A stretch of 64,000 bases of DNA from Gemmatimonadaceae bacterium (GCA_011525845.1 WYBP01000020.1:1-64000); one strand, 5' to 3'. Positions 17,244-27,328 are shown, counted from the first letter of the stretch. Translations and numbers: made by a program. Notes: generated by a model from the letters alone, not told the origin.

Positions 17244-18964
17244 GCGCGGGGTGCGGTGCCGCGCGACGACGGGCGCGCCGGTGCCTCGGATTCGGCGGCG
17301 CGCGCGAGCGTGAGCAGCTCGCGGGCGTGCTCCCGGCTCGTCTCGCTCTCCTGGTCGCCGCCGAGCATGCGGGCGATCTCGTCCACCCGGTCGTCCTCGC
17401 GCACCAGGGCGACGTCCGAGGTGGTCACCCCGCCCTTCGGCGCCTTGCGCACCACGATGTGCTGGTGCGCGCGCGCGGCGATCTGCGGCAGGTGCGTGAT
17501 GGCGAACACCTGATGGTGCCCCGCGACGTCGCGCATCGCGTCCCCGACCATCAGCCCGGTCCGCCCGCCGATCCCCGCGTCCACCTCGTCGAAGATGAGC
17601 GTCGGGATGCCGTCGAGCCGCGCGAGGATGGTCTTGAGCGCGAGCATCACGCGCGCGAGCTCCCCGCCCGACGCCACCCGTGCGAGCGGACGCGCCTCGT
17701 GGCCGAGGTTGAGGGCCACCCGGAACTCCACCTCCTCCGCGCCCTGCGCGGAGGGCTCGGCGCGCGTCGTCAGCGCCACCTGGAAGCGACCGTCGGGCAT
17801 CCCGAGCTCGGGCAGCCGCGCCTCCACCGCCTTGGCGAGCGTCGCGGCGGCCTTCGTGCGCTTCGCCGTCAGCGATGCCGCGGCGGCGGTGAGGGCCGCC
17901 TCGGCCGCAGCCACGCGTGACTCGAGCCCCCGCAGGTCGAGCCCGGCGGTGTCGAGCAGGTCGAGCTCGGCGCGCGCCTCACGCCCCGCCTCGAGCACCG
18001 CGGCGATCGAGCCGCCGTACTTCTTCGTGAGGCGGAAGATCAGGTCGCGGCGGCGGCCGACCTCGTCGAGGCGTGCGGGATCGAGCTCCACCCCCTCGGC
18101 ATACGTCTCCGCCTCCCGGGCGAGCTCCTCGAGCGCGTACCACGCCGCATCGAACAGTTCCTGCAGGCGGCTCGTCGCGGGATCGATCTGCTGCAGCGCC
18201 GCGAGGGGCTTCTGCAGGTGGCCGATCCGGCCGAGCGCTCCCTCGTCGCTGCCGTCGAGGGTGGCCGTGATCTCGGACAGGAGCGACTGCAGCTCCTCGG
18301 CGTGCGAGAGCCGCCGCGCCTCCTCCTCGAGCCGCTCATCCTCGCCCTCACGGAGCTTCGCGTCGGCGATCTCCTTCGCCACGTGTGCGAGCCAGTCCGC
18401 ACGCTTCGAGGCTTCGTCGCGCCGCGCCGCGAGGGCGGCGATGGCGTCGCGCGCCTCGGCCAGTGAGCGGTGCGCCTGCTCGACCGCGGCCCGCTCGCCC
18501 TCCGCGTCGCCGAAGAGGTCGAGGATCCGCTGCTGCGCGTCCGACGCGAGGAGGGACTGGGCCTCATGCTGGCCGTGCACGTTCACGAGCGTGCGTCCCA
18601 CCTCGGCCAGGACGCCCGCCGTCACCGGCGAACCGTTGATCCAGGCGCGTGCGCGTCCCCCGGTCGCGGCCGGCACCTCGCGCTTGAGGACGAGCGTGCC
18701 GTCGGAGTCGATCCCGCGCGCGTCGAGCGCGTCGAGGAGGTCGCGCCGGGCGCCGATGTCGAAGAGACCCTCGACGGTCGCCTTGTCCGCCCCGCTCCGC
18801 ACGAGGTCGCTCGAGGCCCGCTCCCCGATCAGCAGGCCGAGCGCCCCGACGATGATGGACTTCCCCGCGCCGGTCTCCCCCGTCAGCACGTTCAGGCCGG
18901 GCGCGAGCGGAAGGACGATCGCGTCGATGATCGCGAGGTTCCGGATCCGCAGCTCGGTCAGCAT
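17219..18964 (-). CDS. recN: DNA repair protein RecN
   Basis: 581 residues from ATG 18964. This SMC-like ATPase has Walker A GETGAGKSIIVGALGLL at the N-terminus, followed by NVHGQHEAQSLL, a long central coiled coil (about 160-360), the ABC signature region ASGGELARVMLALK, and Walker B TLIFDEVDAGIGG. It helps repair double-strand breaks. It starts four bases after the nadK stop, a classic nadK-recN arrangement. The C-terminal 25 residues are basic and low complexity and lie partly over the convergent gene. Confidence 0.96.
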   Translation of the reverse strand: MLTELRIRNLAIIDAIVLPLAPGLNVLTGETGAGKSIIVGALGLLIGERASSDLVRSGADKATVEGLFDIGARRDLLDALDARGIDSDGTLVLKREVPAATGGRARAWINGSPVTAGVLAEVGRTLVNVHGQHEAQSLLASDAQQRILDLFGDAEGERAAVEQAHRSLAEARDAIAALAARRDEASKRADWLAHVAKEIADAKLREGEDERLEEEARRLSHAEELQSLLSEITATLDGSDEGALGRIGHLQKPLAALQQIDPATSRLQELFDAAWYALEELAREAETYAEGVELDPARLDEVGRRRDLIFRLTKKYGGSIAAVLEAGREARAELDLLDTAGLDLRGLESRVAAAEAALTAAAASLTAKRTKAAATLAKAVEARLPELGMPDGRFQVALTTRAEPSAQGAEEVEFRVALNLGHEARPLARVASGGELARVMLALKTILARLDGIPTLIFDEVDAGIGGRTGLMVGDAMRDVAGHHQVFAITHLPQIAARAHQHIVVRKAPKGGVTTSDVALVREDDRVDEIARMLGGDQESETSREHARELLTLARAAESEAPARPSSRGTAPRAQRPKRRV

Positions 18965-18968
18965 CCGC

Positions 18969-19835
18969 TCAGCGGTCGCGGTCCACGAGACCGCCCCAGC
19001 CGAGCTTCCGCCGGAGGCGCGTGAAGAAGGTGTTCCCCGCGAACCGCACGAGCTGCACGGTCGACGCGCTCCGTCGCACGGTGAGGGTCTGCCCGGCGCC
19101 CAGCGAGGTCCCGATCTGGCCGTCGGCGGTCACGAGCACCTCGTCGGGCGCATCCTCCACCTCGAGGCGGAGCACGCGGTCGGGCGGCAGGATCGTCGGC
19201 CGGAGCGCGAGCGTGTGCGGCGCCACCGGCGTGACGATCAGCGACTCGAAGGTCGGCACCACGATCGGCCCGCCCGCCGAGAGGGAGTACGCGGTGGAAC
19301 CCGTGGGGGTCGCGATCACCACGCCATCCGCCGCGAAGGCGCCGATCAACTCGTCGTCGGCGAAGAGCCGCAGGCGGAGCACGCGCGCGAACCCGCCCTT
19401 GTGGACGACCAGGTCGTTCAGCGCCCGGAGCCGCACCCCGATCGCGCCACCGATGGAGACCGACTCCGCGTCGAGCACCATCCGGTTCTGCACCTGGTAG
19501 TCGCCGCGGGCGAAGGCCGCGAAGCTCTCGGGGAACTCCTGGTGCCCGCAGGCGGTGAGGAACCCGAGCTTGCCGAGGTTCACGCCGAGGATCGGCACCG
19601 CCGCCCCCGCGAGGAAGCGCGCGCCGCGCAGGAGCGTGCCATCCCCGCCGAGCGTGATGAGCGCGTCCACCTGGTCGGGGCGCGAGAGGCGGACCGTGCG
19701 CGAGGGGTCGTCGAGCAACCCCGCCTCGTACGCCAGCGAGTAGCCGTGCGCCGGCGCCTCGCGGGCGAGGAACTCGAGGATCTCCGCGAGCCCGTCGTAC
19801 CCTTCGTGCCCGATGACGCCGAGGCGCGTGGTCAT
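18969..19835 (-). CDS. nadK: NAD kinase
   Basis: 288 residues from ATG 19835 (ATGA overlap with dxs). The kinase motif LGGDGTLLRGAR is near residue 60, then NLGKLGFL, and the conserved DGVVIATPTGSTAYSLSAGG in the C-terminal domain. It phosphorylates NAD to NADP. NADPH is also needed by the isoprenoid genes next to it. Confidence 0.96.
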   Translation of the reverse strand: MTTRLGVIGHEGYDGLAEILEFLAREAPAHGYSLAYEAGLLDDPSRTVRLSRPDQVDALITLGGDGTLLRGARFLAGAAVPILGVNLGKLGFLTACGHQEFPESFAAFARGDYQVQNRMVLDAESVSIGGAIGVRLRALNDLVVHKGGFARVLRLRLFADDELIGAFAADGVVIATPTGSTAYSLSAGGPIVVPTFESLIVTPVAPHTLALRPTILPPDRVLRLEVEDAPDEVLVTADGQIGTSLGAGQTLTVRRSASTVQLVRFAGNTFFTRLRRKLGWGGLVDRDR

Positions 19836-21724
19836 CCGGCGAGCGCCTCGCTCTCGTGCAGCGCGCGCACCTTGTCGGCGATCCCCGCGGCGTCCAGGCC
19901 GCACTGGCGGAGCTGGCGCGTCCGCGAGGCCGCGTAGACGATCCGGTCCGGCACGCCGTGCGCGTGCACGCGCACGCCCGGGTCCATCTCGCCGACCACC
20001 GCGGCCATGAACGCACCGAAACCGTTCACCACGGTCCCCTCCTCGACGACCAGCAGCTGCGCGTGGGACGCCACCAGGGCGGTGAGCGTGCTCGCGTCGT
20101 ACGGCTTCAGGAAGCGGCAGTCCACCACGGTCACCGGCAGCCCCTCGGCGGCGAGCGCCTCGGCGGCGCGCAGCGACTCGCCCACCATCGTCCCCACCGC
20201 CAGGATCGCCACCTCCTCGCCCTTCCGCAGCACCTCCCAGGTGCCGAACGGCACCGCGGGGATCCCCGTGGCGGGCCCCACGAGGTCGGGCGCCACGTCG
20301 CGCGGATACCGCAGCGCGAAGGGTCCGCCGTCGTGCTGCATCGCGGTGCGCAGCAGGCCGACGAGGGCGGTGCCGTCGCGCGGTGCCGCCACCGTCATGT
20401 TCGGCACGGCGAGCATGTACGCGATGTCGTAGATCCCGCCGTGCGTCTCGCCGTCCTCGCCCACCAGCCCCGCCCGGTCCATGCAGAAGATCACCGGCAG
20501 GTCCTGGATCGCCACGTCGTGGATGATGCTGTCGAACGCGCGCTGCAGGAACGTCGAGTAGATCGCGACGACGGGACGCACGCCCTGCGTGGCCATCCCG
20601 GCCGCGAAGGTGACGCCATGCGCCTCCGCGATGCCGACGTCGAAGAAGCGCGCGGGATGCCGCTTCTCGACCGTGCCGGTGCCGGTGCCGCCGGGCATCG
20701 CCGCCGTGATCGCGATGACCTTCGGGAACTCGTCCATCAGCTCCGCGAGCGCCTTGCCGAACACCGTCGTGTAGTTCGGGTTCGCGGTCGAGGACTTGAG
20801 CGGCTTCCCCGTCGCCGGGTCGTGCCCGGGCGGGAGCGCGTGCCACTTCTCGCCATGGTCCCCCGCCGGGAATCCCTTCCCCTTCGTGGTGATCACGTGC
20901 ACCAGGCGCGGCCCCTTGAACGACTTCACGGCACGGAAGGTCTCGATCATCTGCGGGATGTCATGCCCGTCGATCGGCCCGATGTACCGGAACCCGAGCT
21001 CCTCGAAGAGCACGCCGGGCGTGAGGAACGCCTTCACCGACTCCTCCCACCGGCGCACCAGCGCCCCCGCATCCTTGAACACGCCGGTCGCATGGTCGGC
21101 CCATTCGCCGAGGGCGGACCGCAGGCGGTTGTAGATCGGGTTGCGCTGCACCGACGTCAGGTACTTGTGCATCGCGCCGACGTTCGGGGCGATGCTCATC
21201 TCGTTGTCGTTGAGCACCACGATGAAGTCGCGGTCGCTCGCCCCGGCGTTGTTGAGCGCCTCGTACGCGAGGCCCGACCCGAGCGACCCGTCGCCGATGA
21301 TCGCCGCGACCTTGAAGTCGTCCCCGTTGAGGTCGCGCGCCGCCGCCATCCCGAACGCGGCCGAGATCGAGGTCGCGGCGTGCCCCGCGCCGAACGTGTC
21401 GTACTCGCTCTCCGTGCGCTTCAGGAAGCCGGAGATCCCGTCCTCCTGCCGCAGCGTGTGCATCCGGTCCTTCCGCCCCGTGAGCACCTTGTGCGGGTAC
21501 CCCTGGTGGCCCACGTCCCACACCAGCTGGTCGCGCGGCGTGTCGAACGCCGTGTGGAGCGCGATGGTCAGTTCCACCACGCCCAGTCCCGCGCCGATGT
21601 GGCCACCGGTCACGGAGCAGCTCTCGATGAGGAACTCGCGCACCTCCTGCGCGAGCTGCTGCAGCTGCTCCGGCGTCATCGTCCGGAGGTCGGCAGGGCT
21701 TCGCAGGTCGTCGAGCAGGGTCAT
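19832..21724 (-). CDS. dxs: 1-deoxy-D-xylulose-5-phosphate synthase
   Basis: 630 residues from ATG 21724. Thiamine-diphosphate enzyme landmarks are SVTGGHIGAGLGVVELTIAL, IIGDGSLGSGLAYEALNNAG (the GDG...N cofactor motif), GEDGETHGGIYDIAY and the transketolase C-terminal half. It condenses pyruvate with glyceraldehyde-3-phosphate, the first step of the MEP isoprenoid route. It follows ispA by 73 bases. An open extension to 21859 overlaps the ispA end and lacks similarity. Confidence 0.97.
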   Translation of the reverse strand: MTLLDDLRSPADLRTMTPEQLQQLAQEVREFLIESCSVTGGHIGAGLGVVELTIALHTAFDTPRDQLVWDVGHQGYPHKVLTGRKDRMHTLRQEDGISGFLKRTESEYDTFGAGHAATSISAAFGMAAARDLNGDDFKVAAIIGDGSLGSGLAYEALNNAGASDRDFIVVLNDNEMSIAPNVGAMHKYLTSVQRNPIYNRLRSALGEWADHATGVFKDAGALVRRWEESVKAFLTPGVLFEELGFRYIGPIDGHDIPQMIETFRAVKSFKGPRLVHVITTKGKGFPAGDHGEKWHALPPGHDPATGKPLKSSTANPNYTTVFGKALAELMDEFPKVIAITAAMPGGTGTGTVEKRHPARFFDVGIAEAHGVTFAAGMATQGVRPVVAIYSTFLQRAFDSIIHDVAIQDLPVIFCMDRAGLVGEDGETHGGIYDIAYMLAVPNMTVAAPRDGTALVGLLRTAMQHDGGPFALRYPRDVAPDLVGPATGIPAVPFGTWEVLRKGEEVAILAVGTMVGESLRAAEALAAEGLPVTVVDCRFLKPYDASTLTALVASHAQLLVVEEGTVVNGFGAFMAAVVGEMDPGVRVHAHGVPDRIVYAASRTRQLRQCGLDAAGIADKVRALHESEALAG

Positions 21725-21797
21725 TGCGTCAAGCGGTTGAGGGAAGGGCGCAGGTAGGTTGTGTCGCGGGCCGTGGGGACGCCAGTGTGTCGGGCGC

Positions 21798-22697
21798 TCA
21801 CGACGGCCGCTCCACCACGAATCGGGCGAGGCGCTCGAGCTCCGGCGTGAGCACGCCACTCGCCTCGAGCGCGCGGCACGCCTCCTGGACCAGCGCCCCG
21901 GCGCGCGCCCGCGCGCCGTCCACGCCGAGGAGCGCCGGGTAGGTGCTCTTGCGGAACTGCACGTCCTTCCCGGCCGTCTTGCCGAGCTGGTCCGTCGTCG
22001 CCGTCACGTCAAGCACGTCGTCGGCGATCTGGAAGGCGAGGCCGAGCGAGGCACCGTAGGTGCCGAAGGCATCGAGGAGCGCGTTCGACGCGCCGCCCGC
22101 GAGCGCACCGATGCGGGTGGACGCCTCGATCAGCGCCCCCGTCTTGCACCGATGGATGCGCTCGAGCGCGGCGAGGTCGAGCGAGAGCCCCTCCCCCTCG
22201 AGGTCGAGCAGCTGGCCGCCGATCATCCCGCCGGCCCCCGACGCCCGCATCAGGACGCGGACGACCTCACCCTGCGTCGCCTCGGGGAGCCCGAGCGCGG
22301 ACGCCCCCTCGACCGCCGCGACGGCGGCGAGCGGCACCATCGCCATCCCGGCGGCCGTCGCCACCTCCACGCCGTACACGCGGTGCACCGTCTGGCGGCC
22401 GCGGCGCATGTCGTCGTCGTCCATGCAGGGGAGGTCGTCGTGCACGAGCGAGTAGGCGTGCACCACCTCCACCGCGGCGCCGAGGAGGCTCGCGTCCCCC
22501 CGCCCTCCCGCGGCGCGGTAGGCCATGAGGAGGAGGATCGCGCGGAGGCGCTTCCCCTCCCCCTCGAGGCTGTAGCGGATGGCGTGCGCCACCGCCCCGA
22601 GCTCGGGGCGGAGGTGGCGCGCCATGAGCGTCTCGAGCGCGCCGGCGACCGCCGCCCGATCCGTCGCGAAGTCCGCCGCCACGTCCGTGGCGCTCAC
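21798..22697 (-). CDS. ispA: Short-chain polyprenyl (farnesyl/geranylgeranyl) diphosphate synthase
   Basis: 299 residues from GTG 22697 (GTGA overlap with xseB). The first aspartate-rich motif is LVHDDLPCMDDDDMRRG near residue 85 and the second is FQIADDVLDV near 225; GKDVQFRKSTYP follows. It builds C15 or C20 allylic diphosphates from IPP and DMAPP. Which chain length is made is not certain from the residues before the first motif (AVEVVHAYS). Operon order xseA-xseB-ispA-dxs is widespread. Confidence 0.92.
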   Translation of the reverse strand: MSATDVAADFATDRAAVAGALETLMARHLRPELGAVAHAIRYSLEGEGKRLRAILLLMAYRAAGGRGDASLLGAAVEVVHAYSLVHDDLPCMDDDDMRRGRQTVHRVYGVEVATAAGMAMVPLAAVAAVEGASALGLPEATQGEVVRVLMRASGAGGMIGGQLLDLEGEGLSLDLAALERIHRCKTGALIEASTRIGALAGGASNALLDAFGTYGASLGLAFQIADDVLDVTATTDQLGKTAGKDVQFRKSTYPALLGVDGARARAGALVQEACRALEASGVLTPELERLARFVVERPS

Positions 22698-22897
22698 TCC
22701 TCGGCCTCGAACACGCCGTCCGCCTGCTCGATGAGGGTGCGGACCTTCCCCTCCGCCTCGCCGAGCGCCGCGGACGCCTCGCGGAGCCGCGCGATCCCCT
22801 CCTCGAAGAGCACCAGGGCCTGCTCGAGCGGGACGTCGTCCCGGTCGAGCGCCGTGGCGATCTCCTCCAGGCGCTTGAGCGTCTGCTCGAACGTCAT
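22694..22897 (-). CDS. xseB: Exodeoxyribonuclease VII small subunit
   Basis: 67 residues from ATG 22897, whose ATGA overlaps the xseA stop. It is a short two-helix protein starting MTFEQTLKRLEEIATAL with the family motif PLEQALVLFEEGIARLR. It forms the helical arm that wraps the XseA large subunit. Confidence 0.94.
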   Translation of the reverse strand: MTFEQTLKRLEEIATALDRDDVPLEQALVLFEEGIARLREASAALGEAEGKVRTLIEQADGVFEAEE

Positions 22898-24066
22898 CTG
22901 CCCGTCCCGAGGTGGGGCCCGTCGGTGTGGACCGACTCGACGCTCGCGCGCACGCGGCCGTCCCGCAGCAGGAGGTCGAAGGGCGCACCCGGCGCGAACG
23001 CATCGCGCCCCGCCAGCGTGCCCCCCTCCGGGTTCCGCGCAACCGCGAAGCCGCGCGCGAGGACGGCCAGCGGCGAGAGCGCCTCGAGGCGTCCCCCGAG
23101 TTCCTGCAGCCGCGACCGGCGCCGCTCCACCGAGCGCCGCGCGCGCAGGGAGAGCCCGTCGCCGCGCACCCGGAGCTCGCGGGCACCGCGCTGCACCTTG
23201 TCCTCCAGCGCGTCCGCCAGCGTCCCCGCGAGCGCGCGCAGCGCCTGCTGCACCTCGGCGAGCACCGGCACCGCCGTCTCCGCGGCCGCCGAGGGCGTCG
23301 CCGCGCGCACGTCGGCCACCAGGTCCGCGATCGTCACGTCCGTCTCATGTCCCACGGCGGAGATGGTCGGGATCGGGCAGGCGGCGATCGCCCGCGCCAC
23401 GCCCTCGTGGTTGAACGCCCAGAGGTCCTCGCGGGAACCGCCCCCGCGCCCGATGATCACGAGGTCCGCCCCACGCCAGCGCGCGAGCCGGTCGAGCGCG
23501 GCGATGAGCGAGTCCGGCGCGGTCTCCCCCTGCACCGCCGCCGGGATCACGACCACCGAGACCCCGGGATGCCGCCGGCGGATCACGGCGACGATGTCGC
23601 GCAGCGCGGCGCCATCCGGGCTCGTGATCACCGCGACCGTGGACGGGAAGCGCGGGAGCGCGCGCTTGCGGGAGGGCGCGGTCAGTCCCTCCTTGTCGAG
23701 CCGCGCCTTGGTCTCGTCGAAGGCCTTCTTCCAGAGCCCCTCACCCTCCGCCTCGATCGCGTCCACCATGAACTGCATCTTCCCCTGCGCGGGATAGACC
23801 GTGAGCTGGCCGCGTGCCGTCACGGCCATCCCCTCGTCCGGCGCGCTCGGGATGCGGCGCACGTCGCGCGACCAGACCACGCACGGGAGCTGCGCGCTCG
23901 CATCCTTGAGCGAGAAGTACCAGTGGCCGTTGCGGTGCTTGGTGAGGTTCGAGACCTCCCCCTTCACCCACAGGCGCGGGAAGGCGCCCTCGATCACCGC
24001 CTTCGCGGTCTCGGTGAGCTCGGCGACGGCGATCGCGGAGTCGGCGGTCTCCCCCGGGGCCCGCAT
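22894..24066 (-). CDS. xseA: Exodeoxyribonuclease VII large subunit
   Basis: 390 residues from ATG 24066, eight bases after the folD stop. The N-terminal OB fold contains LWVKGEVSNLTKHRNGHWYF. The catalytic domain has VVIPAAVQGETAP, IGRGGGSREDLWAFNHE and GHETDVTIADLVADVRA, which are the conserved Glu/Asp/His positions. It degrades single-stranded DNA to oligonucleotides. The C-terminal third is shorter in coiled coil than in E. coli (about 456 residues), but the ending (GRDAFAPGAPFDLLLRDG) is normal. Confidence 0.95.
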   Translation of the reverse strand: MRAPGETADSAIAVAELTETAKAVIEGAFPRLWVKGEVSNLTKHRNGHWYFSLKDASAQLPCVVWSRDVRRIPSAPDEGMAVTARGQLTVYPAQGKMQFMVDAIEAEGEGLWKKAFDETKARLDKEGLTAPSRKRALPRFPSTVAVITSPDGAALRDIVAVIRRRHPGVSVVVIPAAVQGETAPDSLIAALDRLARWRGADLVIIGRGGGSREDLWAFNHEGVARAIAACPIPTISAVGHETDVTIADLVADVRAATPSAAAETAVPVLAEVQQALRALAGTLADALEDKVQRGARELRVRGDGLSLRARRSVERRRSRLQELGGRLEALSPLAVLARGFAVARNPEGGTLAGRDAFAPGAPFDLLLRDGRVRASVESVHTDGPHLGTGR

Positions 24067-24074
24067 CGTCCGGC

Positions 24075-24962
24075 TCAGTGCTCGAGGGTGAGGCGCGCCG
24101 CGCGCACCGTGTTGGCGAGCAGCATCGCGATCGTCATGCGGCCCACGCCACCCGGCACGGGGGAGATGCGCGAGGCCACCTTGCTCACCTGCTCGAAGTG
24201 CACGTCGCCGACGATCCGGTACCCCTTCGGCGCCGCGGGGTCGTCCACCCGGTTGATGCCGACGTCGATCACCACCGCGCCCGGCTTCACCATGTCGCCG
24301 GTGACCATCTCCGGCTTGCCGATGGCGGCGATCAGGATGTCCGCGCGCCGCGTGTGCGCCAGGAGGTCCTTCGTGCGCGAGTGGCAGATCGTGACCGTGC
24401 AGTTGGCGTTCTTCCCGCTCTGGATGAGCAGGGCCGCCATCGGCTTCCCGACGATGTTGCTCCGCCCGATGATGACCGCATCCTTCCCCGCGGTCTCGAC
24501 GCCCGCTTCCTCGAGCATCACCTGCACCCCCGCCGGCGTGCAGGGCGCGAAGCCGTCCGCATCGCCGGTGAAGAGCTTGCCGACGTTGAAGGGGTGGAAG
24601 CCGTCCACGTCCTTGGTCGGGGCGATGCGCCGGATCACCTTCTGCTCGCTGATCTGCTTCGGCAGCGGCATCTGCACCAGGATGCCGTGCACCGTGGGAT
24701 CGTTGTTCAGCGTGTCGATCAGCAGGAGGAGCGCCTCCTCCGACGTGGAAGCCGGGAGCCGGATCGACTTCCCGTTCATCCCCGCCTCCTTGCACGCGCG
24801 CTCCTTGCTCGCGACGTAGACGCCGCTCGCCGGGTCGTCGCCGACGAGCACGGCCGTCAGGCCGGGGGTGACGCCGCGCTTCCGCAGCTCGGCGGTCTCC
24901 TCGGCCACGCGGGCGCGGACCTTGGCGGCGATGGCGACGCCATCGATGATCTCAGCGGGCAA
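24075..24962 (-). CDS. folD: Bifunctional methylenetetrahydrofolate dehydrogenase/cyclohydrolase
   Basis: 295 residues if translation begins at TTG 24962, which overlaps the end of rny by 11 bases. The family N-terminus ([19 protein letters not shown]) starts precisely here, and AAGAGGG lies about eight bases before it, so a TTG start is the best choice. No ATG exists nearby. Landmarks are [18 protein letters not shown] (catalytic Tyr and Lys), [24 protein letters not shown] and [17 protein letters not shown]. It interconverts one-carbon folates with NADP. Confidence 0.93.
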   Translation of the reverse strand: MPAEIIDGVAIAAKVRARVAEETAELRKRGVTPGLTAVLVGDDPASGVYVASKERACKEAGMNGKSIRLPASTSEEALLLLIDTLNNDPTVHGILVQMPLPKQISEQKVIRRIAPTKDVDGFHPFNVGKLFTGDADGFAPCTPAGVQVMLEEAGVETAGKDAVIIGRSNIVGKPMAALLIQSGKNANCTVTICHSRTKDLLAHTRRADILIAAIGKPEMVTGDMVKPGAVVIDVGINRVDDPAAPKGYRIVGDVHFEQVSKVASRISPVPGGVGRMTIAMLLANTVRAARLTLEH

Positions 24963-26541
24963 TGTCGGTGGCCCTCTTCTCTCGGATCGCGACGACCTTG
25001 ATCTGGCCCGGGTACTGCAGCTCGGACTCGACGCGGCGCGCGATCTCCTCGGTGAGTGATTGCATCCGGGCGTCGTCCACGCCGTCCGGATCGACGATGA
25101 CGCGTACCTCGCGTCCGGCCTGGATCGCGAACACGCGATCCACACCCTTGTAGCTCGCGGCGATCTTCTCGAGCCCCTCGAGCCGCTTCACGTAGGTCTC
25201 GAACGCCTCGCGCCGCGCCCCCGGACGCGACCCCGAGATCGCGTCCGCCGCCTGCACCAGCACGGACACCTCGCTCTCGTGCGGCACGTCGTCGTGGTGC
25301 GCGGCGATGCAGTTCACCACGAGCGGGTGCTCGCCATGCTTGGTCGCGACCTCCACGCCGAGCTGCACGTGCGTGCCCTCGTGGTCGTGCGTGAGCACCT
25401 TGCCGATGTCGTGCAGCAGCGCCCCCCGCTTGGCCATCGCCACGTCCAGCCCCAGCTCCGCCGCCATGATCCCCGCGAGGAAGGCGACTTCCTTCGAGTG
25501 GAAGAGGATGTTCTGGCCGTAGCTCGTCCGCCACTTCATCCGGCCGATGAGCTTGATCACCTCGGGGTGGAGCCCGTGCACGCCCACCTCGTAGGCCGCC
25601 TGCTCCCCGGTCTCGACGATGCCGGCGTCCACCTCCTTCCGCGCCTTCTCGACGACCTCCTCGATGCGCCCCGGATGGATCCGCCCGTCGGCGACGAGCT
25701 TCTCCAGCGCCAGGCGCGCGACCTCGCGCCGCACGGGATCGAAGCAGCTCACGACCACCGTATCCGGCGTGTCGTCGATGATCACGTCCACGCCCGTCGC
25801 GAGCTCGAAGGCACGGATGTTCCGCCCCTCGCGCCCGATGATCCGGCCTTTCATGTCATCCTTCGGCAGGGCGACCGCCGAGGCGGTGATCTCGGCGGTG
25901 TGCTCCGCCGCGATCCGCTGGACGGCGAGCGCGACGATCTTCTTGGCCTCGCGGTCCGCGTCCCGCTTCGCGCGCTCCCGGATCTCGCGGATGCGGTTCG
26001 CCGCGTCCGCCTCGGCCTCGGCCTCGATGCGCCGGATCAACTCCGCCTTCGCGTCCACCGCGGAGAGGCCCGCGAGCTGCTCGAGCCGGCGCCGTTCCTC
26101 GCCGACAATCGCGTCGAGCTCCGCCTGGCGGTCCTCGATCACCTTCTCGCGCCGACCGAGCTCGCTGGCGCGCTTCCCGAGGTCGCGCTCCTTGGTGTCG
26201 ACGAGGTCGACCTTCTTGTCGAGCTGCTGCTCGCGTTCGGTGACGCGCCGCTCCTCCTTCTCGAGCTCCTCCCGGCGCTTGCGGGCCTCGACCTCCCAGG
26301 CCTCGCGCACCTTCATCACCTCTTCCTTCCCGCTGAGGAGCGCCTGCTTCTTCGCCGAGTCCGCGTCGCGCTCGGCCTCGCTCAGGATGCGCTTCGCGAC
26401 CTGCTCCGCCGCCTCACCCGCCGCGCGTCGTGCTGCCTCCTCCGCTGCGCGCCCGGCACGGCGCCCGAACACGAACGCGACCGGAAGGAAGGCCAGAAGG
26501 GCTGTTCCTATCGCGATCGCGATGGTCATCACTGGATTCAT
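24952..26541 (-). CDS. rny: Ribonuclease Y
   Basis: 529 residues from ATG 26541. An N-terminal membrane helix ([20 protein letters not shown]) is followed by about 160 residues of highly charged coiled coil. The KH domain has [16 protein letters not shown], and the HD domain has [19 protein letters not shown] and [13 protein letters not shown]. It is the membrane-bound endonuclease that starts mRNA decay in many bacteria lacking RNase E. It leads the run rny-folD-xseA-xseB-ispA-dxs-nadK-recN. All domain landmarks are intact. Confidence 0.96.
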   Translation of the reverse strand: MNPVMTIAIAIGTALLAFLPVAFVFGRRAGRAAEEAARRAAGEAAEQVAKRILSEAERDADSAKKQALLSGKEEVMKVREAWEVEARKRREELEKEERRVTEREQQLDKKVDLVDTKERDLGKRASELGRREKVIEDRQAELDAIVGEERRRLEQLAGLSAVDAKAELIRRIEAEAEADAANRIREIRERAKRDADREAKKIVALAVQRIAAEHTAEITASAVALPKDDMKGRIIGREGRNIRAFELATGVDVIIDDTPDTVVVSCFDPVRREVARLALEKLVADGRIHPGRIEEVVEKARKEVDAGIVETGEQAAYEVGVHGLHPEVIKLIGRMKWRTSYGQNILFHSKEVAFLAGIMAAELGLDVAMAKRGALLHDIGKVLTHDHEGTHVQLGVEVATKHGEHPLVVNCIAAHHDDVPHESEVSVLVQAADAISGSRPGARREAFETYVKRLEGLEKIAASYKGVDRVFAIQAGREVRVIVDPDGVDDARMQSLTEEIARRVESELQYPGQIKVVAIREKRATDIAR

Positions 26542-26844
26542 TTTTCACTCGTATGCGCAGGGCGGCCGAACTGCACCGCGTACGGAACCGAGAGCACGTT
26601 CGGAGCGCCCGGCGCACTCGTCTCTCCGTCGGTCGGCCGTCCGGTCGCGCGCCGACGAAGGGCGCGGGACGGGACGGGCTAACTGTCGGGAGCGCATGCA
26701 CCTACGATCCTTCGCACCCACTTGCCGTGAAGCTATCGGTCCGCCGAGGGCTTGGCAACGCACGGCCCGAGCGAAACGCGACACATATGCGTAGGTTTCC
26801 CATCGCCAGTCGCCGACACCACCCCGATCCCTTCGCCACGCGCG
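26542..26844 (+). other. Gene-free stretch between rny and the receiver protein
   Basis: About 300 bases without a convincing coding frame. It must carry the divergent promoters for rny (minus) and the receiver gene (plus), but I see no clear -35/-10 pair. Several GC-rich inverted repeats (for example CCGTCGGTCGGCCG near 26627) could fold. 6S RNA genes often lie beside zapA, so a structured RNA is conceivable, but I could not derive a convincing 6S-like secondary structure by eye. Confidence 0.4.
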
Positions 26845-27315
26845 ATGCCTGAATCACCGGAGCCTGGTCCACACCCGGATCCACAGTCTCTCGAGCCCGA
26901 CAGCGGACCGCGCCCCTTCTCGTGGCAGGGGACCGGCGACGTGCTGCTCGCGGATGATGAGCCCACGGTGCGGCAGGTCGCCACGCGCGCGCTGGAGCGC
27001 CTCGGGCTCACCGTCACCTCGTGCGCGAACGGCAAGGAGGCCGTCGACCTGTTCGCGGCCCAGCCGAAGCGCTGGCGCCTCGTGGTGCTCGACCTCACGA
27101 TGCCCGTGCTCGCGGGGGACGAGGCGCTCGTCCTGATCCTCGCGGTACGACCGGACATGGCCGCCCTGCTCTACTCCGGCTACAGCGAGGTGGATGTCTC
27201 CCATCGCTTCGCGTCGCTCGGACGCGTGGGATTCCTCCAGAAGCCCTTCACGGTGCGCGCGCTCTCCGACGCCGTGCGCGACCTGCTGGGTCCCCCGGAG
27301 ACCGAGGCCGCGTGA
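26845..27315 (+). CDS. Single-domain response regulator (CheY-like receiver)
   Basis: 156 residues from ATG 26845. A proline-rich N-terminal extension of about 30 residues is followed by one receiver domain: acidic pair in VLLADDEPTVRQV, phosphoacceptor Asp in VVLDLTMPVLAGDEALV near residue 85, Ser in LLYSGYSE, and Lys in GFLQKPFTVRAL. No output domain follows, so it probably signals by protein contact, and no histidine kinase is adjacent. It is convergent with zapA; the stop codons are 19 bases apart and share a palindrome. An upstream GTG or other start around 26752 would add unrelated sequence. Confidence 0.88.
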   Translation: MPESPEPGPHPDPQSLEPDSGPRPFSWQGTGDVLLADDEPTVRQVATRALERLGLTVTSCANGKEAVDLFAAQPKRWRLVVLDLTMPVLAGDEALVLILAVRPDMAALLYSGYSEVDVSHRFASLGRVGFLQKPFTVRALSDAVRDLLGPPETEAA

Positions 27316-27328
27316 CCGCGGCCCGAGG

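Noticed and set aside
26542-26844. 6S RNA gene
   Set aside because: Position near zapA is suggestive, but I could not trace the long closing stem with a central bubble on either strand, so it is not annotated as an RNA.
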